DNA of 64,000 nucleotides from Melampsora larici-populina 98AG31 (taxonomy: Eukaryota; Basidiomycota; Pucciniomycetes; Pucciniales; Melampsoraceae): NCBI RefSeq assembly GCF_000204055.1, contig NW_006768813.1, positions 322,606 through 386,605 of the forward strand, written 5' to 3'. Of this stretch, positions 35,805 to 46,927 are shown in pieces. The notes below the pieces were generated by a model. That model was given only the letters and a program-made list of their open reading frames with translations, was not told where the DNA came from and searched no databases. Numbering within the stretch: position 1 is the first letter of the stretch; every line of letters begins with the position of its first letter. Made by a program: the position numbers and the translations under genes.

Positions 35805-38800
35805 ATGGACGGCATGAATGAAGTCGCAGGTTACGGACCGGCAGCGCGTTCCTCAGCTGAGCTGTCCGAAGCCAGTCACTTTGCACGTTTCCCGGGCGAA
35901 TTGCCGTCGGACGTTGGTCCATGTGACAATATCTGCAGGGATTGCGAAGCTTTACATTGGAGAGCGGAACGAACACAGAGAGATATGAAAGCGACTCACG
36001 CGACTTTCTCCATGTGTTGTCAAAAAAAGGCCGTGGCCCTACTGAGCGATGGCCTTGACAATGATCTCACCCCATCGTTCCTGAGGAAGCTGTTGACTGG
36101 CAGGGATCAAAGTAAGTGGACAACTATCAGGTCAGGAAAGCAAATGCTGATTTTTTGTGCAGCCTCAAAAAAATTCAGGCATAAGATCCGGGCTTATAAC
36201 AACGCAATTTTGTTTGCTTCAACCGGCGTGAAAATGGACAAAACAGTCCTTGGCAACGGGGGCAGTTGGACTTACCGCATATATGGACAATTGGTTCATC
36301 GGATTGGCTCTCTGCTACCTCTCAATGGGGTAAGGAAGAAATCTGGCCAAATCTTCATCAACGGCGACCAATCGGATCATGAAGCAACCGCACGTTCAAC
36401 CGCCGCCGGCGGAGGGTTGAATATTCAAATCTTAAAGCAGCTACAATCGTTTCTTTACGCCTACAACCCGTACGCGAAAGTCTATAAGTCGGCTGAACAG
36501 ATCGCTTGAGGCACCGTTACACGTACGATCAAAATCAAGACTCTTGCTATTGCGAACTGCGACAAGAATCGCTACAATTATCCAACTTGGAATCAGGTAG
36601 CCGCAATCATTGAAGGAGACGGCAAGGTTGGGTCCACCAACCGGGAACTAATCCTGTACCGCAAGAGTGGCTTTTTACGCCGGATATCTGAATTGAATAC
36701 AAGTTACTTTGCCCTGAGATACCCACTCTTCTACATGTACGGATCTCAAGGCTGGGATGAGCATTATCGCAACCTTCAATCACGCAGTGAGTCACGTTTT
36801 TCATTCGCGTAAAAGAATGTAGTTGACATTCCGTTATTGGCAGGACCAGGCGGGAAGGTTTCGCGATCAGAATGGCATGCTTATACTTTGTTCGACCGGC
36901 AAGACGTCTTCTCGCCTATACTACGAGGTGGAAGATTGCTTCAAGAAATCACTGTCGACATGTATGTCTGCATTGAAAATGCGAGGCTCAAATTTGTACG
37001 ATTGAACCAAACAAGACTTCGAGCCGAGCTGTACAACGGGGAAACTGAGGCTTTGAGCAACAATGATTTCCGGATTGGGCGCAACATCATCCTGCCCTCA
37101 TCTTTCGTCGGAGGACCCAGGGCGATGCATGAGTTGTATAATGACGCTATGGCCTTGGTCAAACGTTTTGGACATCCATCATTGTTCATAACCATGACTG
37201 CAAACTCTAATTGGCCCGAAATCACGAACGCGTTGTTACCTGGGCAAACGGCTGAAGACCGGCCTGATTTATTGGTGCGGGTCTTTTTCTTGAAGTTAAG
37301 ACAGATGCACAAGGATGTAAGGAAACTTGGCCGTTTGGGAAATTGCATATCCGACGTCCATACAATCGAGTTCCAGAAGCGCGGAGCGCCTCACGCTCAT
37401 ACCATCTTAATCAACGATTCGCGCACCACACCAAAGTCTCCGGCACAAGTCGACTTATTGGTTTTGGCTGAGATTCCAGATCAAAACGAGGATCCATTGT
37501 TGTATGATTTGGTGGTTCAGTTTATGGTACACGGTCCGTGTCATGAGGGAAAAGCCTGTTGGAACAATGGGAAATGTAAGTATGGATATCCACAACCTTT
37601 TCAAGAAGAAACTGCAATGACGGAGCGCTCCTACCCTCAATAAAAACGCCCAGACAAAGGCAGAACGTTCCTCAAGTCCGGTCATACTTATACAAATCGG
37701 GACATTGTCCCTTATAATAGGTTTTTGCTTTTGAAATATCGTTGTCATATGAATATTGAAGTGGCGGTAAGCATGAAATCTGTAAAGTATTTGTACAAAT
37801 ATATCGCAAAGGGGCACGACCGGCAAGCTGTTGCTCTTGAAACTGAGGATGAACCGCAAGATTACGTGGATGGTCGTTATTTGGCGGCACCAGAAGGTGA
37901 GTAATGATTTCACGTCGCAGTTTCAACGAAGTATTGACAATGTCGTCTAGCCATATGTCTTCTGTTTCAGTTTTCCCTTTCGGGCCGGCATCCGGCGGTG
38001 AATCGTCTTTCATTACACGACGAGTCCTCAAACTTGGTTTACTTCAGGGACAATGATTCGTTACGTCGTGCAATTGAATCCGGGCGAGCGGAGAAAACAA
38101 CTTTGTCAGAATTTTTCCGAATGTGTGCAGCAAACCTCGAAGTAACCGGAGCTAAATTTCCCATTCGCGAACTACTTTACACCGAAATGACAAACTATTA
38201 TTGGTGGGAGAAAAGCCTAAAACAATGGACACGTCGAGTGAAGGATATTGCCTCAATAAGCAGACTCTACTTTGCCAAGCCTGGGCATGGAGACCGATAT
38301 TACTTACGTTTACTGCTCACTGCTGTCAGAGGTCCTATGTCTTTCAGAGACTTACGAACGGTCGACGGTGTGCTACATCCAACATATCGGTCGGCAGCCG
38401 ACGCACTTGGTTTACTCATGAGCAACACACATTACGACGCGTGCTTGACCAAGGCCGCGGTTTGGCAGACTGGACATCAGCTTCGCGAAATGTTCGCTCT
38501 TATCTTGACGCATAGTCCACCTTCTAATCCGCAGAATCTTTGGGATGATCACATGGAAGACCTTACGGATGACTGTCATTACCAAATAGCTTTATCTCAC
38601 CCGGACCTGTTACCCGATGACAGCCAGATAGAAAACTATGGACTTTTCTTGCTGGGTACTGCGTTAGGATACATGGGTAAGACGTTGACTGACGTCGGGC
38701 TGAAAGAGGTGGACCAAAACGAACTGTTGGATTTCCATGGATTACTCAATTCGACTGACGATACAATTGTTTCCCCACAAACCAGTGCTGAGTACGTTGT

Positions 38801-40223
38801 CAACGCAGGCGTGACTATGACTGACGAGCAAGGTGCTGTATACGACGCAGTCCAGGACGCAATTCATAATAACCCTGGCCGCATCATGTTTGTCGATGGC
38901 CCCGGTGGCTGCGGGAAAACCTTTTTGCTCAATGCCTGTCTGCACTATTGTAACACGGAATCAATCCCATTTGTGGCTGTGGCGTCGTCGGGCGTGGCGG
39001 CACTCCTTTTATTACGTGGTGCAACTGCTCATTCCACGCTTGAAATCCCGATCAACGTCGATCCTGACTCAACTTGCAACTTCAGCCGTGCTGACACCAA
39101 GGGGAGAGCGCTCAAGGCTGCACGTTTTATGGTGTGGGATGAGATTGTCATGCAGCACAGGCATGCAATCGAATGCGTGGACAGGTCGCTTCAAGATTTG
39201 TGAGACTGCGATCAGCCATTTGGTGACCTGACAATACTTTTCTCGGGAGACTTCCGACAAACTTTGCCGGTGGTGTTTCACAGCTCATTGATGGACTCGG
39301 TTCGGGCGTGTTTCAAGTCATCTGACCTTTGGCATGTAGTGGAGGAATATAAACTCACGAAAAACCTGAGACTGGCACAAGGTGCAAAGGGTGTTGGAGA
39401 ATATTCTGAATGGCTGTTGGACTTAGGGTCAGGTCGACTTCAGGATGCTAATGTGGATCGCGTCAAGCTTGATCATGTTGCCGTCGTCAGCATCGCGCCG
39501 GGGCAACCGTTGAGCCAAAGCTGGATCTATCCTTTTTATTCAGCTGTCAACAATCTTATTTGTCGTTCGGCTTGGAGGAGACTTGCGATGTATTATGAAA
39601 GCCGCGCCGTGATTACCACCTTAAACCGGACTGTCGCTGAGTTGAATCAAATGGTGCTGAGGAGCTTAGACGGCGAAAGTCGGCGGTACTCCTCTCTGGA
39701 CACTCTGGATGAAGAGTATGCTTCTCATGTGAGCATTGAAGTTCTGAATAGTTTTGAAATAGCAGGCTTCCCTTCTCACCAACTCGACTTGAAAACGGGC
39801 TCAGTAGTAATAGTCCTCCGGAATCTCAACCTGTACACTGGCCTTTGCAATGGGACCAGGCTGCTGATCACACATAAGTCTGACAACGCTCTGGATTGTG
39901 TAGTCGTATCTGGGCCAAGAAAGGGTAGAGGACTGTCTTTGCCACGAATGAAAATGCATCACCCGGGGAATGAAACGGTGCCAATTTCTTTTTTTCGTTT
40001 TCAATTCCCGGTTGCTCTGGCTTTCGCGATGACCATTAATAAGTCGCAAGGGCAAACTTTGGAACAGGTATGTGTTGTTCTGCCAACACCGGTGTTCGCG
40101 CATGGACAATTGTACGTCGCGATGTCTCGATGCACTTCAAGCGCGGCAACATCCGTCATATTGACAGAAGTCAAGAGGGATCATATGACTACCAATGTAG
40201 TATTTAAGGCTTTGTTAGAATGA
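35805..40223 (+). pseudogene. Helitron RepHel (HUH-type rolling-circle Rep plus PIF1-like helicase), nonsense-mutated
   Basis: The plus strand encodes the helitron-like N-terminal region (CDNICRDCEALHW, FSMCCQKKAVAL, RIYGQLVHRIGSLLP), then Rep with the HUH motif in FQKRGAPHAHTILI near 37372-37413 and the tyrosine motif KSVKYLYKYIAKGHD near 37770. The PIF1-like helicase has Walker A GPGGCGKTF near 38900, MVWDEI, SGDFRQTLPVV, INKSQGQTLEQV and YVAMSR. Introns are inferred at about 36790-36841 (GTGAGT...GGCAG) and 37897-37950 (GTGAGT...TCTAG). In-frame stops occur at 36507-36509 (TGA), 37641-37643 (TAA) and 39201-39203 (TGA), each followed by sequence that continues the conserved protein. The two TGA codons fit CGA-to-TGA. 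The protein would cut, transfer and unwind Helitron DNA, but this copy cannot make it. Confidence 0.88.
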
Positions 40224-41736
40224 TGTGAAATTCAAGCGGTTGGATGACAGGACAGAGGATGGACATAGATGTGAATAAATGTAAATATCTTGATCGATCT
40301 AATTGTAATAATGGAGCGTGTTGTGACCAGGTGAGAGCAATGTTAACAATTGTGAACTGTCCGGAGCGAATCTTCTCGAGAGTGGACTTACGAAGCATTA
40401 TCGCAAGAATTGAGTCACACGTTGACGGTCGGGAAATTGTGAGTGAGCACTGTGACGAATGGCGGCCCGCGACGTTGGAACTCGACGACTGCAACGTAAG
40501 TGAATATATGCCCTGGGAGGGACGCGGCGCGAGCCGTCTCGATGAATGCCGCCATCTGATTTTGTAAAAACCGCGCCCAGACCTCCGGATTTACCCTGGA
40601 TGGTATCGTATCAGGCAAAGTGCATGTATACAATGTCTGTCCCGATGGAGTAAGTATGATAACATCAAGAAGGCGCGGAAAGGCTTACATTGTGCGGCGT
40701 GAGGCGGTACGTGAAGTGTTCTGCGGTGGTAAGGAGTAAACAGAGAGGCAACGACATATTTGGCGCAACGTCTCGAGGTCTGGGGTTTCAACTGGGAATG
40801 GGTCTTTTCTACAGACAATTTATAGGGAAGACGGAGCACGATCTGACCGTACGTGTCTCACTTCGATGCCGATCTCATCATAGTAGGCTCACATTCTGAA
40901 AGAGGTCATTTGGTATCGTTGCGTTGGCTGACGTCCACAAGATGCGGTGTCGAGGAAATTGACTGGGGAAATGGCAATCCCGGTGTTGGTCCATAATCAA
41001 ACCGTAGCGTGATGAGCGATAGTGCTTAACTAATACGGAAACACCGTCTGTTTGAACGCCTATACCGTTCGGCGAAAGGCCCAACCATCGCCTGGACTGA
41101 GGAAGTCCGGTATGTTGGAATACAGACCATGGCAAATCCGAAAAAACCGCGACGTCTTGGACCGGCCCAGGAACAGCCATTGTGTATGACACGGGAAGCC
41201 CGGCACCAGACATGGTCGGCCAAAGCATGATTGACGACCGCCTCGGATGGATTCTTTCTTTGCCAAGGTGACCAGTGGCCCCTGACAAGGCGCGGAAGAG
41301 CTGGCAATTCGAGCGCGGTAGTCGGCTTGGTGCTTTGCGCACAGCATGGGATCGCGAGGAAGAGTTGACTCAGACCGAGTGAGTCTTGATCTCATCTTTG
41401 GTTAACTCGGCGTTCAGGCTCTCCTCAAGCGAAGCCTTGCGGTGGATGTCGGATGCCAATTGCAGCTGACTTTAAAACGGTCTGGCTATTTGCATTTGGT
41501 GTTACATCGCGCCCTTTCTTTGTCACAACAAGTCAAGCATTTTCACGAGCACAAGATCGTAGGTCGGTTTCTCACAACATGCAAAATTATTCGTCCTCCA
41601 CCTTTCCTTTGCGATTCAGCAGTGTTTTCTGGACGAAATGCGATGTAAGTGTTGAAACAATACTCGGGGCAATCGACTAGCAAACTGACACGTCGCTTGC
41701 TAGACACCTCTTGCTGATTACAATTCAACACGAAGG
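40224..41736. other. Helitron interior without an intact gene
   Basis: Both strands carry mid-length open stretches (for example minus 41342-40878 and 40633-40415), but none shows a complete domain or a consistent frame. The GC content stays like that of the Helitron genes, so decayed coding sequence is likely. I cannot assign it. Confidence 0.35.
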
Positions 41737-41742
41737 TTGAAA

Positions 41743-42380
41743 ATGTACGAATCCAATGTCTTCATAAATTCGGGGGTGCTCCAAGGAATCAAGATTCTTA
41801 TCGCCACGAAGCGAGATGAAAGCGCAATCAAAATGAATCACGCTTACCGTATTGAAGGGGAGGTGGCCGCGGGCGGCAGAAACTGTGTATCTACGATATT
41901 TGAAGAAGCCGAGGCAACCATTTGCATCGACGAGGCCGAAGTTCGTCTAAACGCGCTATCCAATTGAGTCACGACGCAGGGCGTTGGCAGGATTGCCGAA
42001 TGGTTGACTTGCCGTTTGACAACGCACCAAACTTTGGAATACATAAAAGTGTTACATAGGAGTACTCATTATATGGTGAGCGAGCCTTTGTACCAGTTGT
42101 TGGAACAAACGCTCATTGTCATGCTTTTTTCGAAGCGGCACGACTTTTATGCCATTTATCTCCTTAAGCCGCACATCACATGCCAGCTCAGCATTGATGC
42201 TCTCAGGGTAGGAAACGTGATCAGTCTTTGAGGTTTTGTCGTCGCAAGTCAACTTGAATCCAACACATGGGAGATCGAGGTAAGTGGGCACTTGCTTGAA
42301 TGAGGCTAGGTCTTGGGTTAACCGGTTTCTCCAAATAGGTCTCAGAAATTCAAATGGTCCAGGTCCAACCGCAAAGTTGG
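41743..42380 (+). pseudogene. Second OB-fold-like frame near the Helitron 3' end, decayed
   Basis: From ATG at 41743 the frame reads MYESNVFINSGVLQGIKILI and HAYRIEGEVAAGGRNCVSTI, then stops. Another open stretch further on reads HDFYAIYLLKPHITCQL and RVGNVISL, a TGA, then GFVVASQLESNTWEIE before a GTAAGT donor near 42281. The order and spacing resemble the strands of the accessory protein at 33.9-35.2 kb (YVVKGRM..., LVHGYIVDWNGSSNRWVVDV). It may be a second copy or relative of that gene. The similarity is by eye and weak. Confidence 0.3.
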
Positions 42381-42938
42381 CGAAGCAGGCGCCAAAGGGG
42401 TTTGCCGCCGCTCACTCCTTGAGGGTTCACCTGAAATCAGGAATGGACTGTAATTGCATATGTGACAAAGAGCGCCTAGGAATTCTCCTGGACGGTGACT
42501 CATCGACGGAGGGGTCCGCACTTGGCCGGACCGCGCGATGAGCACTTATGTACATAGCTGCGAGATTGTCGTCGTAGTGACATCCCTTTAGTGTAAAATA
42601 CATCTTATTCGTGAGCCAGTCAAAACTGACAACAGCCGGTTTAGGGCGGAGCCCCGGTGTTTATTGGAACCGATGTGCCCTTAAGCACATGGTTTGCACC
42701 AGGCTTTGACTTCACTTTCCATGGCATGCGCAGAGGAGGAGAGGGGCCAAGTAAGATGGCTGGAGTCCTTTCGAGACCGGCACAGCGGAACGGAGAGTCA
42801 ATGATGGCGGTGAAATGCAATGCTTGGAACGCATGAAACTCAGGCAAAGTTGGGCACCGGCTGGAGTTTGACTGCCGGTTTTGACGGTCTCATGGGACCA
42901 GACAAAATGGTACACAATACATGAAGTCAAATCCTGTG

Positions 42939-42954
42939 GGGCGGCGCGCCGCCC
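42939..42954 (+). repeat. GC-rich palindrome, candidate Helitron 3' hairpin
   Basis: GGGCGGCGCGCCGCCC is a perfect 16-bp palindrome that can fold as a 6-bp stem with a CGCG loop. It lies 12 nt before TTAG|T, the spacing expected between a Helitron terminal hairpin and the 3' end. Confidence 0.6.
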
Positions 42955-43062
42955 AATCCCTCGTCATTAGTAAAATGTTGAAGACTTGTTTCTTAGGAAA
43001 TAACAAATGGATTGAAAGAGGGTGGGACTGAGAAGAGGAATGGAATCTAAACCTGAGCAAGA

Positions 43063-43873
43063 CACTACACCAAATGTAATCTTTACCGGGCGGTAAAGAA
43101 AACTACTGACATAGAAAAGTCCTGAGGCAACAGGAAGAGAGCTAAAATTCTGAAAAAATATGCACCTTGTTCCTAGATGTTGGGGCGTCATGATGAGTAT
43201 TTTTTTGTATTTTACACGCAGATATTGGTTTATGTACTAACAATAAACGCTGAAAATCATCAAAAACTCACATGTAACAATACCTAAAGTCATGAGTATG
43301 AAGACAATATTCTGTGGTCTAAAAACTTCAATAACTTTTGCAATTCTGCTCCAAATAACTCGATTTTTTGGTTCATTCAAAAGCTGAACTATTCTCCTTC
43401 ACACTTCATAATATTAGTAAGGTGCTATCTAGTCATTTAAACACTCTACATATGTTCAAACAGTTCTGCATGAATAGCTCTGTAGGATCCTTTTTAGACC
43501 AGCTACAGATGTGATGTCTCAATGAAAAATGTAGAGGGAAGGCTCACCTTTTTAATGCACTTCAAATCGAGTGATTTGATTCAGAACTTCAAAAGTTATT
43601 GATTTTTGAAGATTCCAAAATCCTGTCTTCAAAGTCAAGGGCCAAATTTCAGGTATTGTTACAGGTGGGTTTTTGATGATTCTCAGCCTTTATTGTTAGT
43701 ACATTAACCAATATCTGTGTGTAAAATATAAAAAAATACTCGTCATGACGCCCCAACATCTAGGAACAAGGTGCATATTTTTTCAGATTTTTAGCTCTCT
43801 TCCTGTTGCCTCAGGACTTTTCTATGTCAGTAGTTTTCTTCACCGCCCGGTAAAGATGACATTTGGTGTAGTG
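43063..43873. mobile_element. 811-bp CACTA-type foldback element with 3-bp target duplication
   Basis: The ends are CACTACACCAAATGT at the left and its complement at the right, flanked by AGA on both sides (43060-43062 and 43874-43876). CACTA ends with a 3-bp duplication define the EnSpm/CACTA superfamily. About 310 bp on each side are inverted copies of each other (for example CTTTACCGGGCGGT, CCTAGATGTTGGGGCGTCAT, CAATATCTG/ATTGG words), leaving a 180-bp centre. No transposase is present. Confidence 0.8.
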
Positions 43874-44867
43874 AGAGAACAGTTCATTAATTGAACAGAA
43901 GAGAAAGGTACTTTTGATGGCAAATCAATAAGTTCCAAGTTGAATATTGTGAGTACTGCGAAGATAGAAGGAGTTGAAATACTTACCCAAAGAAACAAAA
44001 GTGAAAGATGGAATGTTGGAGTTGGTAGGTGGGAAGGGTTGATGATTTAAAAGGTACTTTAGACCAGAGCTTGGTTTAAGAACTTTCTTTCGGATTTCAC
44101 ATTTCAAATATGAACTACAGTTTGGCTGAATGCTGTTTAGCACAATGTGATTTAACACTCCGGTGGTGAATTGGGCAAAGCTATTAGATGTGATATGGTG
44201 TCATGTTGTTTGTCGGTATGACACTTGTCAGCCGTCAGACCATCCGCCATGACTCACGTTACAACACAGGATTTGTAAATTAAAAATCCATGTCAATGTG
44301 TGTCGGTATGAGTCATGTCTTACGGTTTTTGGCTCGGGGATGAATTTTGGCAAAACATGACATGGAAAAATTACATGTTTACAGCCGTTGTAATATCTAA
44401 CGGCAGTTTTTCGAAGAATGGTGTCGTCGTTGGATTTAATGAGAAGTCAAAAACTCACAAAATCCACTTCGAGATTGTTGAACTTTGTTGCAATCTCGTG
44501 ACAAATGACAAGTAAGTTTACGCAGCTCCTCTCTCTGTATAACCCTTTACACCCTGCTGTGACATACCGAAAGCCGGTTGACGAATATTGACATCCACCC
44601 CTCTTTACCGGTTATCCACTTTCCCCCACTTTCCATTTCCGGTTTCCCTTCTCTCGATTCATTAACCCCCTCATCTGAACTCTTCCACTCGTCCCATCTA
44701 TTCTTCGATTCAACTTTTGATTAGTGATACCAATCACTCACCATCAACAGGTCTGACGGTTCAAGTGTCATCCACCAGGTCCATCAACTGTGAGTTTTTT
44801 CGGTGATTCTTTTGGGTCATTTGTTTCTCCTCGCTCCCATGACTGACTGAGACATCCATGTGTACAG

Positions 44868-45960
44868 ATGCCCATAAACTCTTATGCCCCTGACATCAAG
44901 ATGGTGGTCATTTGGATGGTGATGCGTGGAATGCGCTTCCACGACATAGTCACAACTCTCGGGGTCGACGTATCTCTCACTTCCGTCCGGCGGTGGTTCG
45001 ATTTATACCAGACCACACGCGCGGTCATCACAAACCCTGACAATCACATGATACCCGGCCCACGCCCCATTTTAGGACAGGTTCAACGTGATTTTATTCT
45101 GGAAGCTCTTCATCACGACCCTACGTTGTTTCTAGACGAGCTTCAACAAAAAATCACGGAGAGGTTTGGAATGGTTGTCTCCCTGAAGACCCTCTCAAAT
45201 GAAGTCCGATTGCGAATTGGATGGACGAGGAAGAAAGCTCAAACCGTCCATCCGAATCAATCGGAAGAGGCACAAGGGGCGTATATAGGGGAGGTCTTTG
45301 GAATTGACCCGTATTGCCTTGTGTTCACCGGTGAGCCATATATCTCTCATTTTCCGTGACAGACACAAACTGACTGCTTGTCCACAGATGAAACAGCGGT
45401 GAACAAGAGGCATCTCTATCGGGAATTTGCTCGCGCGCCTCGTGGGGAACAAACCGTGCGACTCGAGAGACCAACTCGGTCACAGAGATGGTCGGTCTTA
45501 CCTGCGATCTCTTTAGGTGGACTGGTAGCCTTAGCTATCCAGCCCGGTGGTTACTCAAGGATCAACTTCGAGGGTTACTTGGAAAATCATTTAGGAAGCT
45601 CATTTTCTTCAATCCTTCTTCATCATTAGTTGACCAATGAAACCTTCCTTTGGTAGTTGCCTGCCATGAACCCGTGGCCTGCTGGCAATTCAGTCCTCGT
45701 GATGGATAATGCTCCTATCCATCACGGAGGGAACATTGAAGCGCTTTGTGAAGCGCGTGGTATCCGTCTACTTTACCTTCCGGCGTATTCACCCGATTTC
45801 AACCCCATCGAGTTGGGCTTTTCACCACTTAAGTCTCGCTTGAAAAGAAGCTGAGCTCTTCATCGTGCCATTAATGTCCTTGGGGAGGAAGCTTCTATAT
45901 TTGTCACTTGTATGAATCTATTTACTGACTCTCTTTGCCTAAAGTTGTTCATGAGCTGTC
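44868..45960 (+). pseudogene. Tc1/mariner-type DDE transposase, degenerate
   Basis: Exon 1 (44868-45330) carries the helix-turn-helix region (MRGMRFHDIVTTLGVDVSLT, SVRRWFDLYQ) and LRIGWTRKKA. Exon 2 from 45388 starts with the first catalytic Asp in VFTDETAVNKRHLYR. The next exon (45657 on) has the second Asp in VLVMDNAPIHH and the third catalytic Glu in YSPDFNPIELGF. The donor of exon 2 appears lost, because CATTTA is followed by GGAAGC where GTAAGC would fit near 45590. A TGA at 45852-45854 interrupts the C-terminus. Downstream ALHRAINVLGEEAS and LFMSCRYL look like the remaining tail, which usually ends in a CGY-like motif. Cut-and-paste at TA sites is the family role; this copy is inactive. 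Confidence 0.85.
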
Positions 45961-46212
45961 GATACCTATGATTCAATTACGCAAGATTGATTATTGGTTT
46001 ATTTGTATCCAAATAAACCCAAGCAAAAAAATGTATGTTATGCGCGGCGAGCTCCTATGTTCCATATTTTTCAAAAACTATCGTGTATTCAGACTTTAGT
46101 CCTGGTTTCAAACCAAGGTCCTCAACCTAGCAATTCAATGTCGAGTGACCTTTTGATGATTCCACTTGAACTTGATCGGATAATGTCCACTATATTGGTT
46201 CCCATCTGAGAT

Positions 46213-46272
46213 CACTGTGATCTATTAGCGAGGTCCTATGATTTTATAGGACCTCGCTAATAGATCACAGTG
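46213..46272. repeat. Perfect 27-bp hairpin with 6-nt loop
   Basis: The left arm 46213-46239 (starts CACTGTGATC) is exactly complementary to the right arm 46246-46272, with GATTTT as loop. It lies downstream of the transposase and downstream of the convergent second gene. It could act as a terminator or be a tiny palindromic insertion. Confidence 0.85.
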
Positions 46273-46667
46273 TGTTAAAACATTTGGTCTATAGACTAGT
46301 CTAAAGACCCGCGACTATCAGCACCTCTTTCGTCATTTATGGCCAAGTCCATAAATACTTGCTCAAATTGCGCAAAAGAGACTCTGAGGCAAGGGAAGAT
46401 TCGGTGCGACTTTGTTCAAATAATTGTGGGTTGATTATTTGATCAAAGTCGCACCTCACACGGTGTTTCATATAATATTTCAACTTGAAATATTTATTAA
46501 GTCAAAGGGCGCATAAAAAGAAGGCTCTGTGGGTAATATACGAGCGGACCTCAAGTTCACAAAGTGAGACCAAAACCAAACTGTGTATATATTTTAAAAC
46601 GGGTGGACTTAGCCACGGTTAGACACTGTGAACAACATAGTGGGAAAACCACGACTGGGATAAAAAT

Positions 46668-46808
46668 ATTCTGATAGGTGAAATAAACAAGAATTGAAAA
46701 TTTTGTGACAAGTCAAACCCGTCGATAATCACTGGCCTAACTATTATTCTGATAGGTGAGATAAACAAGAAGGTGCTTTTTTGAGACAAGTCAAACCAAT
46801 GGATAATA
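46668..46808 (+). repeat. Tandem duplication, unit about 75 bp
   Basis: Two copies share ATTCTGATAGGTGARATAAA, then CAAGAA, and GACAAGTCAAACC followed by GGATAAT or CGATAAT. They lie between the hairpin at 46213-46272 and the 3' end of the minus-strand gene. Confidence 0.7.
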
Positions 46809-46927
46809 CACATTTGCTATCCAAACATTCACGGAAACAGCATTCAACACTGTATCCTCCTTGGTTTGATTATTCATGTCCTACAGAATAAGAAGACGTT
46901 TTGACAGATCAGTCACTTATTCTTAAG

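Larger units (their letters stand above)
32951..42970 (+). mobile_element. 10-kb Helitron (RepHel plus OB-fold-like accessory genes)
   Basis: The region codes for a Helitron Rep-helicase. Proposed ends: TCTACAACCT at 32951 after an A, and a GC-rich 16-bp palindrome (42939-42954) followed 12 nt later by TTAG at 42967-42970, then T. Helitrons insert between A and T, start with TC and end in CTRR after a hairpin. Here the last tetramer is TTAG, one C-to-T step from CTAG. Base composition shifts from AT-rich to near 50 percent GC at both proposed edges, which supports them. The genes are all on the plus strand and all carry nonsense codons. Confidence 0.65.

Noticed and set aside
40224..41400. 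Minus-strand ORFs (for example 41342-40878 and 41395-41060) as a Harbinger-type transposase
   Set aside because: Short resemblances to SVHD..VF and LSPG-type words appear only by switching frames, and no DDE set or start could be assembled.
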